The notes beneath the pieces are model-generated. The model was given only the letters and a program-made list of their open reading frames with translations, ran no database searches and was not told the DNA's origin. Below are positions 23,906 through 31,019 of a DNA stretch of 47,773 bases, in pieces (within the stretch, counting starts at the first letter, position 1; each line of letters opens with the position of its first letter). This stretch comes from Flavobacterium luteum (lineage in GTDB: Bacteria > Bacteroidota > Bacteroidia > Flavobacteriales > Flavobacteriaceae): the NCBI RefSeq assembly GCF_008806775.1, contig NZ_WAEM01000012.1, forward strand, positions 1-47,773, read 5' to 3'. Both the position numbers and the translations under genes were made by a program.

Positions 23906-24032
23906 GCCAACGGTTCCTTGCTATTGCTCGAGCTGCTTATAGAAAGCTTTTTGCCATAACCGCCCGAGCGAAGTTATGAAAAAGAAACGAACAATTTATC
24001 TCAAAACTAGCCATGAGATTTAGCATGTATAG
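23906..24032 (-). repeat. Cassette-end repeat C
   Basis: Plus strand begins GCCAACGGTTCCTTGC (23906-23921), contains the central hairpin and TAACCGCCCGAGCGAAG, and ends GATTTAGCATGTATAGCGG. The terminal box reads TATAG in place of GTTAG. The next bases (CGGTTCGTTGTT) match the flank of repeat D, but no minus-strand gene ends here. Confidence 0.82.
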
Positions 24033-24114
24033 CGGTTCGTTGTTATTTCTTTCGTTCTTAAAAGTATTATTTTATTTCTTAACCAAAGTCAACGAAATTA
24101 GAAAATGAGTCATA

Positions 24115-24122
24115 TACTTTTG
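24115..24122 (+). promoter_or_regulatory. -7 box of the oxidoreductase promoter
   Basis: TACTTTTG fits TAnnTTTG, 28 nt before the ATG at 24151. No clear TTTG is visible 19-21 nt upstream. Confidence 0.5.
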
Positions 24123-24150
24123 TCCTGTTAAATAATTAATAAAAAAAAGG

Positions 24151-25104
24151 ATGAAAGCAGTAGTTTTTACACAGTATGGTTCTCCAGAGGTTCTCCAAGT
24201 CAAACAGGTTGCAAAACCAACACCAAAAGACAATGAAATTCTTTTAAGAATAAAAGCGACAGCAGTCAATTCGGGTGAAGTTCGACTTAGAAAAGCAGAC
24301 CCATTTGCTGTTCGTTTTTTATTTGGTTTAACAAAGCCTAAAATAAATATTTTGGGAGTCGTTTTCTCAGGTGAAGTGGAAAGCATAGGTAAGGATGTGA
24401 AAACTTTTAAGATCGGAGACGAAGTCTTTGGTCATACAGATATGAGTTTTGGAACTTATGCAGAATATAAATGTATGCGTGAAAATGGTTCAATAGCTTT
24501 AAAACCTGCTCACATTTCTCATAAAGAAGCTGCAGTTATTCCATTTGGAGGAACTACAGCATTACACTTTATCAAGAAGGCAAACATAAAACAAGGGCAA
24601 AAAGTGCTTATTGTTGGGGCGTCTGGTGCTGTTGGCACTGCGGCTATACAATTAGCAAAATATTTTGGTGCTGTTGTTACAGGTGTTTGTAGCACTGCAA
24701 ATATTGCTTTGCTAAAATCTATAGGAGCAGACGAGGTTATAGATTACACAAAAGAAGATTTTTCAGAAAATGGTAAAACCTATGATGTGATTTTTGATGC
24801 GGTTAAAACAATCCCTATATTCCGTTCTTTAAAATCATTGAATAAAAAAGGAACACTGATTTTAAGTGCAGGAATGGCTAAAGAGATGTTTCAAGGATTA
24901 TGGATTTCAAAAACAACCAACATAAAAGTATTATCAGGTTTAATAAAACACAATGCAGAAGACATCCTTTTTCTTAAGCAACTTATTGAAGACGGTAATT
25001 TGAAACCCATTATTGACAGAACCTATACATTAGAACAGATGAAAGAAGCACACACTTATGTTGAAAAAGGACATAAAAAAGGAAATGTAGCAATAGAGAT
25101 ATAA
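24151..25104 (+). CDS. NAD(P)-dependent MDR-family alcohol dehydrogenase/quinone oxidoreductase
   Basis: 317 residues. An N-terminal GroES-like domain (MKAVVFTQYGSPEVLQVKQV) lacks the catalytic-zinc Cys/His set, as in quinone oxidoreductase-type members. The Rossmann domain has VLIVGASGAVGTAAIQLAKY near 150-169 and DEVIDYTKEDF. It should use NADPH to reduce quinones or enones. It is the only plus-strand gene in the array and is convergent, 3 bp apart, with the Crp-type regulator gene in the same unit. Confidence 0.88.
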   Translation: MKAVVFTQYGSPEVLQVKQVAKPTPKDNEILLRIKATAVNSGEVRLRKADPFAVRFLFGLTKPKINILGVVFSGEVESIGKDVKTFKIGDEVFGHTDMSFGTYAEYKCMRENGSIALKPAHISHKEAAVIPFGGTTALHFIKKANIKQGQKVLIVGASGAVGTAAIQLAKYFGAVVTGVCSTANIALLKSIGADEVIDYTKEDFSENGKTYDVIFDAVKTIPIFRSLKSLNKKGTLILSAGMAKEMFQGLWISKTTNIKVLSGLIKHNAEDILFLKQLIEDGNLKPIIDRTYTLEQMKEAHTYVEKGHKKGNVAIEI

Positions 25105-25107
25105 GTA

Positions 25108-25686
25108 TTAAATTCTATTGGCTATACGTTTTCTGATTCGGCTTAATGATTCTGGTTTTACTCCTACATAACTTGCTATTTGGTATTGAGGTATTTTTTG
25201 AAATAAGTCGGGTCTAGATTTTAATAATTTCAAATACCGCTGTTCTGCGGTGTCTGTTGTATATGAAGACATAATTTCTTGTTGTTCAGCAAATACTTTT
25301 TCCATTACTTTTCGTGAAACGGTTTCAAATTTTGGAAATCTTTTATAAAGGCTTTCTGCTTTTTCACTATTACCAACTACCAAAGCACTATCCATACAGC
25401 AATCCAAAAAATGATTTGATGGAGCACTCAGACTAAAGCTATTCATTGAAATTACCCATTGTTCCTCAGTAAAAAAGTTATTGGTTTTTTCGTCACCATC
25501 AACCAAATAAAATTGTCTAACACAACCTTCTAAAACAAAATAAACTTCATTAGATATTTGCCCTTCTTTAAGTAAAACAGCCCCTTTTTTATAATGCTGA
25601 ATGCTCATAGTTTCAATAATAGCACTAATCTCTTCGTCTGAAAGAGGCATAATTCTTTGGAAATATTCAAGGAGTTTTTTTTCCAT
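25108..25686 (-). CDS. Crp/Fnr-family transcriptional regulator
   Basis: 192 residues. The cyclic-nucleotide-binding fold spans about 15-120 (YKKGAVLLKEGQISNEVYFVLEGCVRQFY). A shortened HTH region lies at the end (YQIASYVGVKPESLSRIRKRI). It lacks the full arginine/serine cAMP pocket, as do most Bacteroidota members of this type, so the ligand is unknown. Such regulators often control a neighbouring oxidoreductase, which fits the convergent pair. Starts 46 nt from repeat D. Confidence 0.88.
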   Translation of the reverse strand: MEKKLLEYFQRIMPLSDEEISAIIETMSIQHYKKGAVLLKEGQISNEVYFVLEGCVRQFYLVDGDEKTNNFFTEEQWVISMNSFSLSAPSNHFLDCCMDSALVVGNSEKAESLYKRFPKFETVSRKVMEKVFAEQQEIMSSYTTDTAEQRYLKLLKSRPDLFQKIPQYQIASYVGVKPESLSRIRKRIANRI

Positions 25687-25731
25687 AATTTTTGTCTATT
25701 TGGTCTTTCTGTGTCGCCCGTTACAATGACG

Positions 25732-25859
25732 GCTAACGGTTCATTACTAGAGCTCGAGCTGCTTATAGAAAGCTTTTTATCATAACCGCCCAAGCGAAGT
25801 TATGAAAAAGAAACACACAATTTACCGAAAAACTAGCCATGAGATTTAGCATTTGTTAG
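25732..25859 (-). repeat. Cassette-end repeat D
   Basis: Plus strand begins GCTAACGG (CTAAC 25733-25737), contains GAGCTCGAGCTGCTTAT, ATCATAACCGCCCAAGCG and TTACCGAAAAACTAGCC, and ends TTTAGCATTTGTTAG (GTTAG 25855-25859). On the minus strand the CTAAC box supplies the TAA stop codon of the membrane-protein gene. The left flank (GTCGCCCGTTACAATGACGG) is shared with repeat E. Confidence 0.85.
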
Positions 25860-26257
25860 CGGTTCGTTGTTTTTTTCTGTTCTATGATTTTCCAAATGAA
25901 TATTGCCGATAGTCCTGTTAACAATGCGAAAAATTTTTCAAAATTTGTTTTTGCGAAAATGTTTCCGAATGTATTTAGAACAAACAGCCCCAAGAAAATC
26001 CATAAAATTATATTAACTGTTTTAATTGAAAATTTGAATTTCACAAAATTGCCTTTCATTAATAAAATCCAAGATAAAAATACATTTATGAGTATTGAAA
26101 TAGTTTCAAACACGTACATTTCATTGTCGTTTGTAAGTCTGCCACCCCAAGCTATGTTGTAGGGAATTATCTTTACTATTATGCAAATATGAAATAGGAT
26201 TACCAAAAACAGTAACCCTAAAAATATTTTTATTGTGTTATTGAAAATCAAGTTCAT
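25856..26257 (-). CDS. Small four-TM membrane protein
   Basis: 133 residues, mostly hydrophobic, with helices near 8-32, 46-66, 80-102 and 106-125, and a basic tail EQKKTTNR. No family recognised; there are no catalytic-looking conserved residues. Its stop codon lies inside the end box of repeat D, and its last residues are read from sequence similar to the flank of repeat C. A typical single-gene cassette of unknown function. Confidence 0.7.
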   Translation of the reverse strand: MNLIFNNTIKIFLGLLFLVILFHICIIVKIIPYNIAWGGRLTNDNEMYVFETISILINVFLSWILLMKGNFVKFKFSIKTVNIILWIFLGLFVLNTFGNIFAKTNFEKFFALLTGLSAIFIWKIIEQKKTTNR

Positions 26258-26480
26258 ATGACTTTAAAAAGTTTGTTTCTACAAGTAATGTATTTCTAAA
26301 CCATTGATTTGGTATAACTATCATTATTGTCAGTTTATTATGTTGAAGTTTTAACCTTGTAATTTTTAAATTACATTTTGCACTAAAGTTCATAAATGAT
26401 ACTCTTATTTTGAATTTATTTTAAACACTTGTCAACTCATATCTTCAATTTCATTAGTAGTTGGTCGCCTTATAATGACC

Positions 26481-26608
26481 GCCAACGGTTCCTTGCCTAA
26501 GCTCGAGCGGCTTATGGAAAGCTTTTTTTAATAACCGCCCGAGCGAAGTTATGAAAAAGAAACACACAATTTACCACAAAACTAGCCATAAGTTTTAGCA
26601 AGTGTTAG
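26481..26608 (-). repeat. Cassette-end repeat E
   Basis: Plus strand begins GCCAACGGTTCCTTGCC (26481-26497) and ends AGCAAGTGTTAG (26597-26608). The internal hairpin is the best preserved: GCTCG-a-GCGG-c-TTAT pairs with ATAA-CCGC-c-CGAGC (about 26501-26544). A further GTTAGGC lies at 26623-26629 over the methylase stop codon and fits the GTTRRRY form of an integron R' box. Confidence 0.85.
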
Positions 26609-26623
26609 TACCAGTTGTTTTTG

Positions 26624-29155
26624 TTAGGCTTTTAAAAAACCATATTCATATACTTTTGGTTTTATTTTATCGGCTAAAACTGATAGCTTACTTCTAAGGT
26701 TAGCAATTAGTTGCGAGTAGGTTGCATCATTGCTTTTAGAATTCATTCTGCCTTTGTCGTTTCTGCCTTGAAAATATTCTCTGATGTCATATAAAGAAGC
26801 GTTAACATTCACGTCTTTTTGCGCATGGTAGTATTTCCATAATTCACGACCGGCATCAAAAACAGCTGTGGCCTCTTCTGAAAAAACTAACGCTTTGTTG
26901 TGCTGAACTCCTTCGTTAGTGTCATGCTGAACTCCTTTGTTAGTGTCATGCTGAACTCCTTCGTTAGTGTCATGCTGAACTCGTTTCAGCATCTCATTAG
27001 AACCTGAAACGAGTTCAGGTTGACAAGAAGTGGTAAACAAATCTGTGGTTTGAACTTCTTGTTTTATTTTGCCTTTTATAAAATGGGTCATGAAATTACT
27101 TTCAAACTTGGCTTGTGCATTGACTTCATATTCTGTAAAGGGTATCCAATGGTTAGTTCCAAAACTGGAAGAAATATTATTACTAAAAAGTGTACTAACT
27201 AAACAGTTATTTTGAAATTCCTTATCAGATTCCCAATTTTCATTTGGATAAAGAAATTGATCTCTATCATTTAACCAAGTAGAATCAAAAATATGACGTA
27301 CAGTGTAATAAATTGAAGTTTCAATTAAATTTTCTTTAGTCGTTTGCCAATTATGATTCGAAGCAGGTACTTTCATAAAAGGTTTTCCAAATCGGACTAA
27401 TCTTTGATTCTGAAAATCGCTACCTACACCAATAATTGTAGCTATTGATTCACCCTTTGAATATCTAAATGTTTTTACCCACTCATTTATAAGCTTAAAA
27501 TTATCATAAGCCCAAATATTTTTTGGACCTACATAATCCTCACGTTTATTAAAAACATCAGCTTCAAAATAATTAAACCTTTCCTTTTTATTCAAATTCC
27601 ATATAAAAAAACCAATAGGAAATTGACCTTTCACATTATCAAAAGTATCCGCTGGAGTAATAAATAATTTTTCAAGTTTTGCCTGAAAAAAATCGCGAAA
27701 TTCTGAGAATTTAGGTGCTTGCAAATTTTTCAAAGTTGAAAAATTTGCAAGCACTATCCCAGGAATTTCACAATGAATTCTTGTAAAAAACTGAATATAC
27801 ATTTCTCGTTTTGTATATCCCATTAAGTTAGAATATTTTTTATGTATCATAGATTCAGCAACTCCTGATCTTCCATCTCCAAGTCTATTATCTGCCTCAG
27901 CATAAGGCGGATTAATATAAATTACTAACTTTTTTCGCTTTTCTGGATTATTTATAATAAATTGCAGTGGGTCGGGTAGCTTGGAAAAATCGTCATTCAA
28001 AAAATCAAATTGAAACACATTGTTTTTAAGCAAGTTGGCGCCATGATCAATACGCTCGTGCATTACATTTACATCGGCTTGGTCTAATGTGCTGGCGTAA
28101 ATATTGTATTTGTTGGTCAATCCGGCTAAAAGGTTTCCGGTTCCCGCGGCGCAATCCCAAATATAATACTCATCTTGCCAGTTTTCGCCTAAATAATCGG
28201 TCAAGTATTTTTGTGATAATTCTACCCAAATACGGGGTGTAAAAAAAGCTCCTTTGCGCTCCCGAATGTCTTGAGGCACGAGTAAATCGCGACGTTCTAT
28301 AATATAATCTTGAAACTCTTTGAGTGGTGGTCGTTTGTAGCGTTTCCAAAAATGCAAATAGGTGTCTTTGTTTTTTAGCATAATGTTGGCATCAAACATT
28401 TGCTTGAGGTTTTCCTTAGCTATTTTATACCCTTCATTTTGAAACATCACAAACAAATTTTCACGAATCGATAAATCGTCTCCAATGTTTTGGGTGTCTT
28501 TATCATCAACAAACAAATCAGCCAGATAGAAATCGCTGTCTAAAATATTGGCTTTATTTAAATCGTCCCAATTAACGTCAATGATGGGTTTTACAATTTC
28601 TAACCAACGTAAATATATTGGTATGAAATTGTTTTTATCAATTTTTAATTTACTGGTTGTTGTGGCTTTGGCTACATTGTTTTTTATAAATGCTTGGAGT
28701 TCTTTTTCGTCTTTTTGATAATCATAAACGTAGGTGTTTTGCTTTAGTGTCGATTCTATACGTTGTTTAATGAGCTGAAATTCTTTGGTTTCGTGATTAC
28801 TTGGTGTAACGTTCCAATTGAAATCGTTTAGGTAAAAAATATCTTGTATATTAATGTAAGGAACAAATGCTACTTTTTTAAAATCGAAAGCACCCAAAAA
28901 AGCAGGTGGCATGGTTTTATCAAAAGTTCGTGCTTTGCCAATGGTTAAAATGAGTTGCACAAACATAGTAGCTACATCAAAATTTCCTGTTTTGGCTTCT
29001 GCCCAAAGCAAAGGTGTGCGTCCGAATAAATTATCTTGTTGCGGAAAAACAGTAAAATCGATGTTTCCTATAATTTCGGTAGTATCAAATTGTTTGAACC
29101 AATCGGCTCCAACTTTATTTTTTAATTCTTCTTCTCGGATGTTTTTATATCTCAT
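26624..29155 (-). CDS. Type IIG-like restriction-modification protein (nuclease + N6-adenine methylase)
   Basis: 843 residues. The N-terminal part has a probable PD-(D/E)xK nuclease site: GNIDFTVF with LLWAEAKTG about 20 residues later. The methylase core follows: GAFFTPRIWVELSQKYL, motif I WDCAAGTGNLLAG, motif IV VIYINPPYAEADNR. The rest up to about 700 resembles a target-recognition region. Near residues 711-755 lies an inserted stretch with LKRVQHD and three VQHD units that interrupts an otherwise normal helical C-terminus. No separate specificity or restriction subunit is adjacent, so a single-chain R-M enzyme is likely. A defence gene carried as one cassette. Confidence 0.82.
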   Translation of the reverse strand: MRYKNIREEELKNKVGADWFKQFDTTEIIGNIDFTVFPQQDNLFGRTPLLWAEAKTGNFDVATMFVQLILTIGKARTFDKTMPPAFLGAFDFKKVAFVPYINIQDIFYLNDFNWNVTPSNHETKEFQLIKQRIESTLKQNTYVYDYQKDEKELQAFIKNNVAKATTTSKLKIDKNNFIPIYLRWLEIVKPIIDVNWDDLNKANILDSDFYLADLFVDDKDTQNIGDDLSIRENLFVMFQNEGYKIAKENLKQMFDANIMLKNKDTYLHFWKRYKRPPLKEFQDYIIERRDLLVPQDIRERKGAFFTPRIWVELSQKYLTDYLGENWQDEYYIWDCAAGTGNLLAGLTNKYNIYASTLDQADVNVMHERIDHGANLLKNNVFQFDFLNDDFSKLPDPLQFIINNPEKRKKLVIYINPPYAEADNRLGDGRSGVAESMIHKKYSNLMGYTKREMYIQFFTRIHCEIPGIVLANFSTLKNLQAPKFSEFRDFFQAKLEKLFITPADTFDNVKGQFPIGFFIWNLNKKERFNYFEADVFNKREDYVGPKNIWAYDNFKLINEWVKTFRYSKGESIATIIGVGSDFQNQRLVRFGKPFMKVPASNHNWQTTKENLIETSIYYTVRHIFDSTWLNDRDQFLYPNENWESDKEFQNNCLVSTLFSNNISSSFGTNHWIPFTEYEVNAQAKFESNFMTHFIKGKIKQEVQTTDLFTTSCQPELVSGSNEMLKRVQHDTNEGVQHDTNKGVQHDTNEGVQHNKALVFSEEATAVFDAGRELWKYYHAQKDVNVNASLYDIREYFQGRNDKGRMNSKSNDATYSQLIANLRSKLSVLADKIKPKVYEYGFLKA
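26901..27024 (-). repeat. In-frame palindromic repeat with 24-nt tandem units inside the R-M gene
   Basis: A 56-bp palindrome (26969-27024) has 21-bp arms differing at two positions: GTCATGCTGAACTCGTTTCAG and GTCAACCTGAACTCGTTTCAG (reverse complement of the other arm), loop 14 nt. Its first 15 bases are repeated to the left as 24-nt units at 26945-26968 and 26921-26944, plus a partial at 26901-26920. The period is 8 codons (TNEGVQHD), so the frame stays open. Confidence 0.88.
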
Positions 29156-29189
29156 TCTTAGTTAATGTTCTTCTGTTACGGGGTTTCTC

Positions 29190-29330
29190 TTACAATTGGG
29201 GCAAAACGATTCGCAGCTAGACGAGGTTGCGAACTTCGTAACCTTATGTTTACTGTCATAGATAAAAATTCTTGCGAAACGCAAACGTGAATTTACTACA
29301 AAATTCGCAATTGCGAGAAAAGGCTGTTAG
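29190..29330 (-). repeat. Cassette-end repeat F (divergent subtype)
   Basis: The right half parallels the A-E family: GAATTTACTACAAAATTCGC then GCGAGAAAAGGCTGTTAGCGG, comparable with CAATTTACCGAAAACTAGCC...GTTAGCGG. The left half is different, with hairpins GGTTGCGAACTTCGTAACC (about 29225-29243) and TTGCGAAACGCAA. The terminal GTTAG is at 29326-29330, 10 bp before the stop codon of the next gene. Confidence 0.65.
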
Positions 29331-29340
29331 CGGCTGGCTT

Positions 29341-30579
29341 TTATTCAAATTGAAGTGCTATTTTTTCTGCCATTCTTTTTATTAGAAAAAGGTAAGGCGT
29401 TAATTTTACATCGTTGTCTGGTGTTGGCAATATGACTTTGTTTTCTCTTTGCTCTCTTAAATGAACCAATACATTGCGTATTTTTTCAATATTTTTTCTA
29501 ATTGCAGTTAGTAAATTTTCCGTTACACTATCTAAATCTTCAACTTTATTAAATAATTTTTTCACAACTAAACCGCCGTCAAATTCTATGTCTTTACAAA
29601 AGAATTCGCAGTTTTTAGACAATTCTAATTTTAAATCATCAATTGAAATAAACTCTAATATTGTTTTCTCCATTTTTACAGAATCATCTTTGTTTTTATA
29701 ATAATGGTCTTGTAATTTATCAATTATAGATTTAGTGTATTCTTTTGATTTAGAATTTATATCTGGTTTTTTTAATATTTGGTTTAGTTCTTTTTTTATT
29801 GAAGTATCAAGAAAATAATATGTGCAATATTCTAAAACTTGGTAATAAAAGATAAATTGTAATCTTATATCATCTGTTTTGTTTGCTACATCTATGGTTT
29901 CTAAAACAGTTAATTCTATATTATGTGCATTTATACTTTTAGGAAATTCATCGCCGTCGTCACTTAAGCAAGGAATTATAAACTCATCTTTTAGAGTTTC
30001 CTTTCTGTGCAATATTATTTTAGGACTTTCTCTATCGAAATACTCCATATAAAAGTTTAATAATCTTAAAAAGTAAGTAAAATCATTTTCAATAGAAGTA
30101 AAATCTCCACTGATATAAAAAGAGAAAGCTTCACAATCTTTATAAAATTCTTTTATGAATTCTGGTTGTTCATCAAGAGTATAAAAATCATTATACATTC
30201 TTAATTCTCTATAATTTGTTTTAGTAGAAGTTTTTGTTTGTTGAAATCCTTTAGCTAATATTTCTAATGCTTTGGAAGATTTATCAAAATAACAATTATA
30301 TGTTTTGCCTTGAAAGTTATAGTCAAATTTTCTTTTTAATATGCCTGTGTCTGTTTCTATAGGAGCAAAAATAAATTCTATTTTTTTTTCTTTATAATGA
30401 TAAATGGCAACCAAATAATCAACAAGTTTAACATTGTCCAACGCACTTAAATCTTCAGATTTATCCATTAAAATTATGAATGTATCATCATCCCAAGGTT
30501 TTGATATTTTGATATGTTTTGTTTCTATCTCAACTTTTGAGTAAGGATTATTTTCCTTGAATTTTTTTAGATATTCCAT
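29341..30579 (-). CDS. Hypothetical protein with a HEPN-like C-terminal motif
   Basis: 412 residues, soluble, no named family recognised. The first 200 residues are mixed alpha/beta. The C-terminal part is helical and contains IEKIRNVLVHLREQRENK, where R-N-V-L-V-H fits the RX4-6H motif of HEPN ribonuclease-like domains. A preceding helix DIRLQFIFYYQVLEYCTYYF resembles the first HEPN helix. HEPN proteins are frequent in defence and toxin systems, which suits its place next to an R-M gene; the function is inferred. An ORF of 34 codons lies 6 nt upstream. Confidence 0.6.
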   Translation of the reverse strand: MEYLKKFKENNPYSKVEIETKHIKISKPWDDDTFIILMDKSEDLSALDNVKLVDYLVAIYHYKEKKIEFIFAPIETDTGILKRKFDYNFQGKTYNCYFDKSSKALEILAKGFQQTKTSTKTNYRELRMYNDFYTLDEQPEFIKEFYKDCEAFSFYISGDFTSIENDFTYFLRLLNFYMEYFDRESPKIILHRKETLKDEFIIPCLSDDGDEFPKSINAHNIELTVLETIDVANKTDDIRLQFIFYYQVLEYCTYYFLDTSIKKELNQILKKPDINSKSKEYTKSIIDKLQDHYYKNKDDSVKMEKTILEFISIDDLKLELSKNCEFFCKDIEFDGGLVVKKLFNKVEDLDSVTENLLTAIRKNIEKIRNVLVHLREQRENKVILPTPDNDVKLTPYLFLIKRMAEKIALQFE

Positions 30580-30585
30580 AATTTT

Positions 30586-30690
30586 TTATTGTTGTAAAAT
30601 TGTTTTTAGTCTCTCGAATTCTACGATTTTCGGTAAGCTTACCACTAACTCGTTTATAGGTCTCATAAAATCAGCCCCCACATAGAGCAT
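30586..30690 (-). CDS. Possible small ORF (34 residues) upstream of the HEPN-like gene
   Basis: ATG at 30690, stop TAA at 30586-30588, only 6 nt before the next ATG. The peptide starts MLYVGADFMRPINELVVSLP and ends RLKTILQQ. It is downstream of the -7 box at 30724-30731, so it would be first in the transcript. It could be a translated leader, a small antitoxin-like partner, or chance; an alternative start is ATG 30666. No family recognised. Confidence 0.35.
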   Translation of the reverse strand: MLYVGADFMRPINELVVSLPKIVEFERLKTILQQ

Positions 30691-30723
30691 GCTTTGTCTG
30701 ACTGTTCTCCTTTTGTCTCTTCA

Positions 30724-30731
30724 CAAATATA
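30724..30731 (-). promoter_or_regulatory. -7 box for the HEPN-like transcript
   Basis: Minus-strand TATATTTG is an exact TAnnTTTG. No TTG is present 19-21 nt upstream, so activity may depend on an activator; the 21-bp repeat array at 30779-30946 lies directly upstream. Confidence 0.45.
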
Positions 30732-30778
30732 TATAATTGTGCCGTGTTAAGTATGTATTGTGCGTAATTTATCTTAAA

Positions 30779-30946
30779 AACGTGAAACTTTACGTCCTTG
30801 ATGTGAAACTTCACGTTATTGATGTAAAACTTTACGTTCTTGATGTGAAACTTTACGTGGCATGACGTAAAATTTGGCGTGCTTGATGTGAAGTTTCACG
30901 TCAAGGACGTGAAACTTTACGTCCCTGACGTGAACGTTGGCGTTTT
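30779..30946. repeat. Tandem array of eight 21-bp near-palindromic units
   Basis: Units of 21 nt, each built on ACGTGAAACTTTACGT (near-palindrome ACGTnAAAnTTTnACGT) plus a 5-nt linker such as TCTTG, CCTTG or CCCTG. The period is even across eight units, with the fifth and eighth most divergent (TTTGGCGT, GTTGGCGT). Between the HEPN-like gene's promoter and the terminator of the next gene. Read in one plus-strand frame the first units would give a VKLYVLD heptapeptide, but a TGA follows and there is no start. Confidence 0.85.
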
Positions 30947-30960
30947 TGGCCTTTTGAGAC

Positions 30961-30995
30961 AAAAAAAATACCCTTTCAGATTGTCTGAAAGGGTA
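30961..30995 (-). terminator. Terminator of the 163-residue hypothetical gene
   Basis: A perfect 12-bp stem, TACCCTTTCAGA (30969-30980) with TCTGAAAGGGTA (30984-30995), loop TTG, followed on the minus strand by a run of eight T (30961-30968). 25 bp past the stop codon at 31020. Confidence 0.9.
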
Positions 30996-31019
30996 CTGTC
31001 ATTGTTGCAACTGCAGTAT

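Noticed and set aside
26901..27024. R-M gene inactivated by repeat insertion
   Set aside because: The insertion keeps the frame and the C-terminal part continues normally, so no pseudogene call.
20052..29335. Classical integron with intI
   Set aside because: No intact integrase gene or attI is visible, and the box sequences are not canonical GTTRRRY/RYYYAAC. Only an integron-like cassette arrangement is claimed.
30779..30846. Heptapeptide-repeat protein VKLYVLD in the plus-strand reading of the 21-bp units
   Set aside because: The frame has no start codon or promoter and is closed by TGA after four units.
30779..30946. CRISPR array
   Set aside because: The 21-bp units are contiguous with only 5-nt linkers and no unique spacers; no cas genes nearby.
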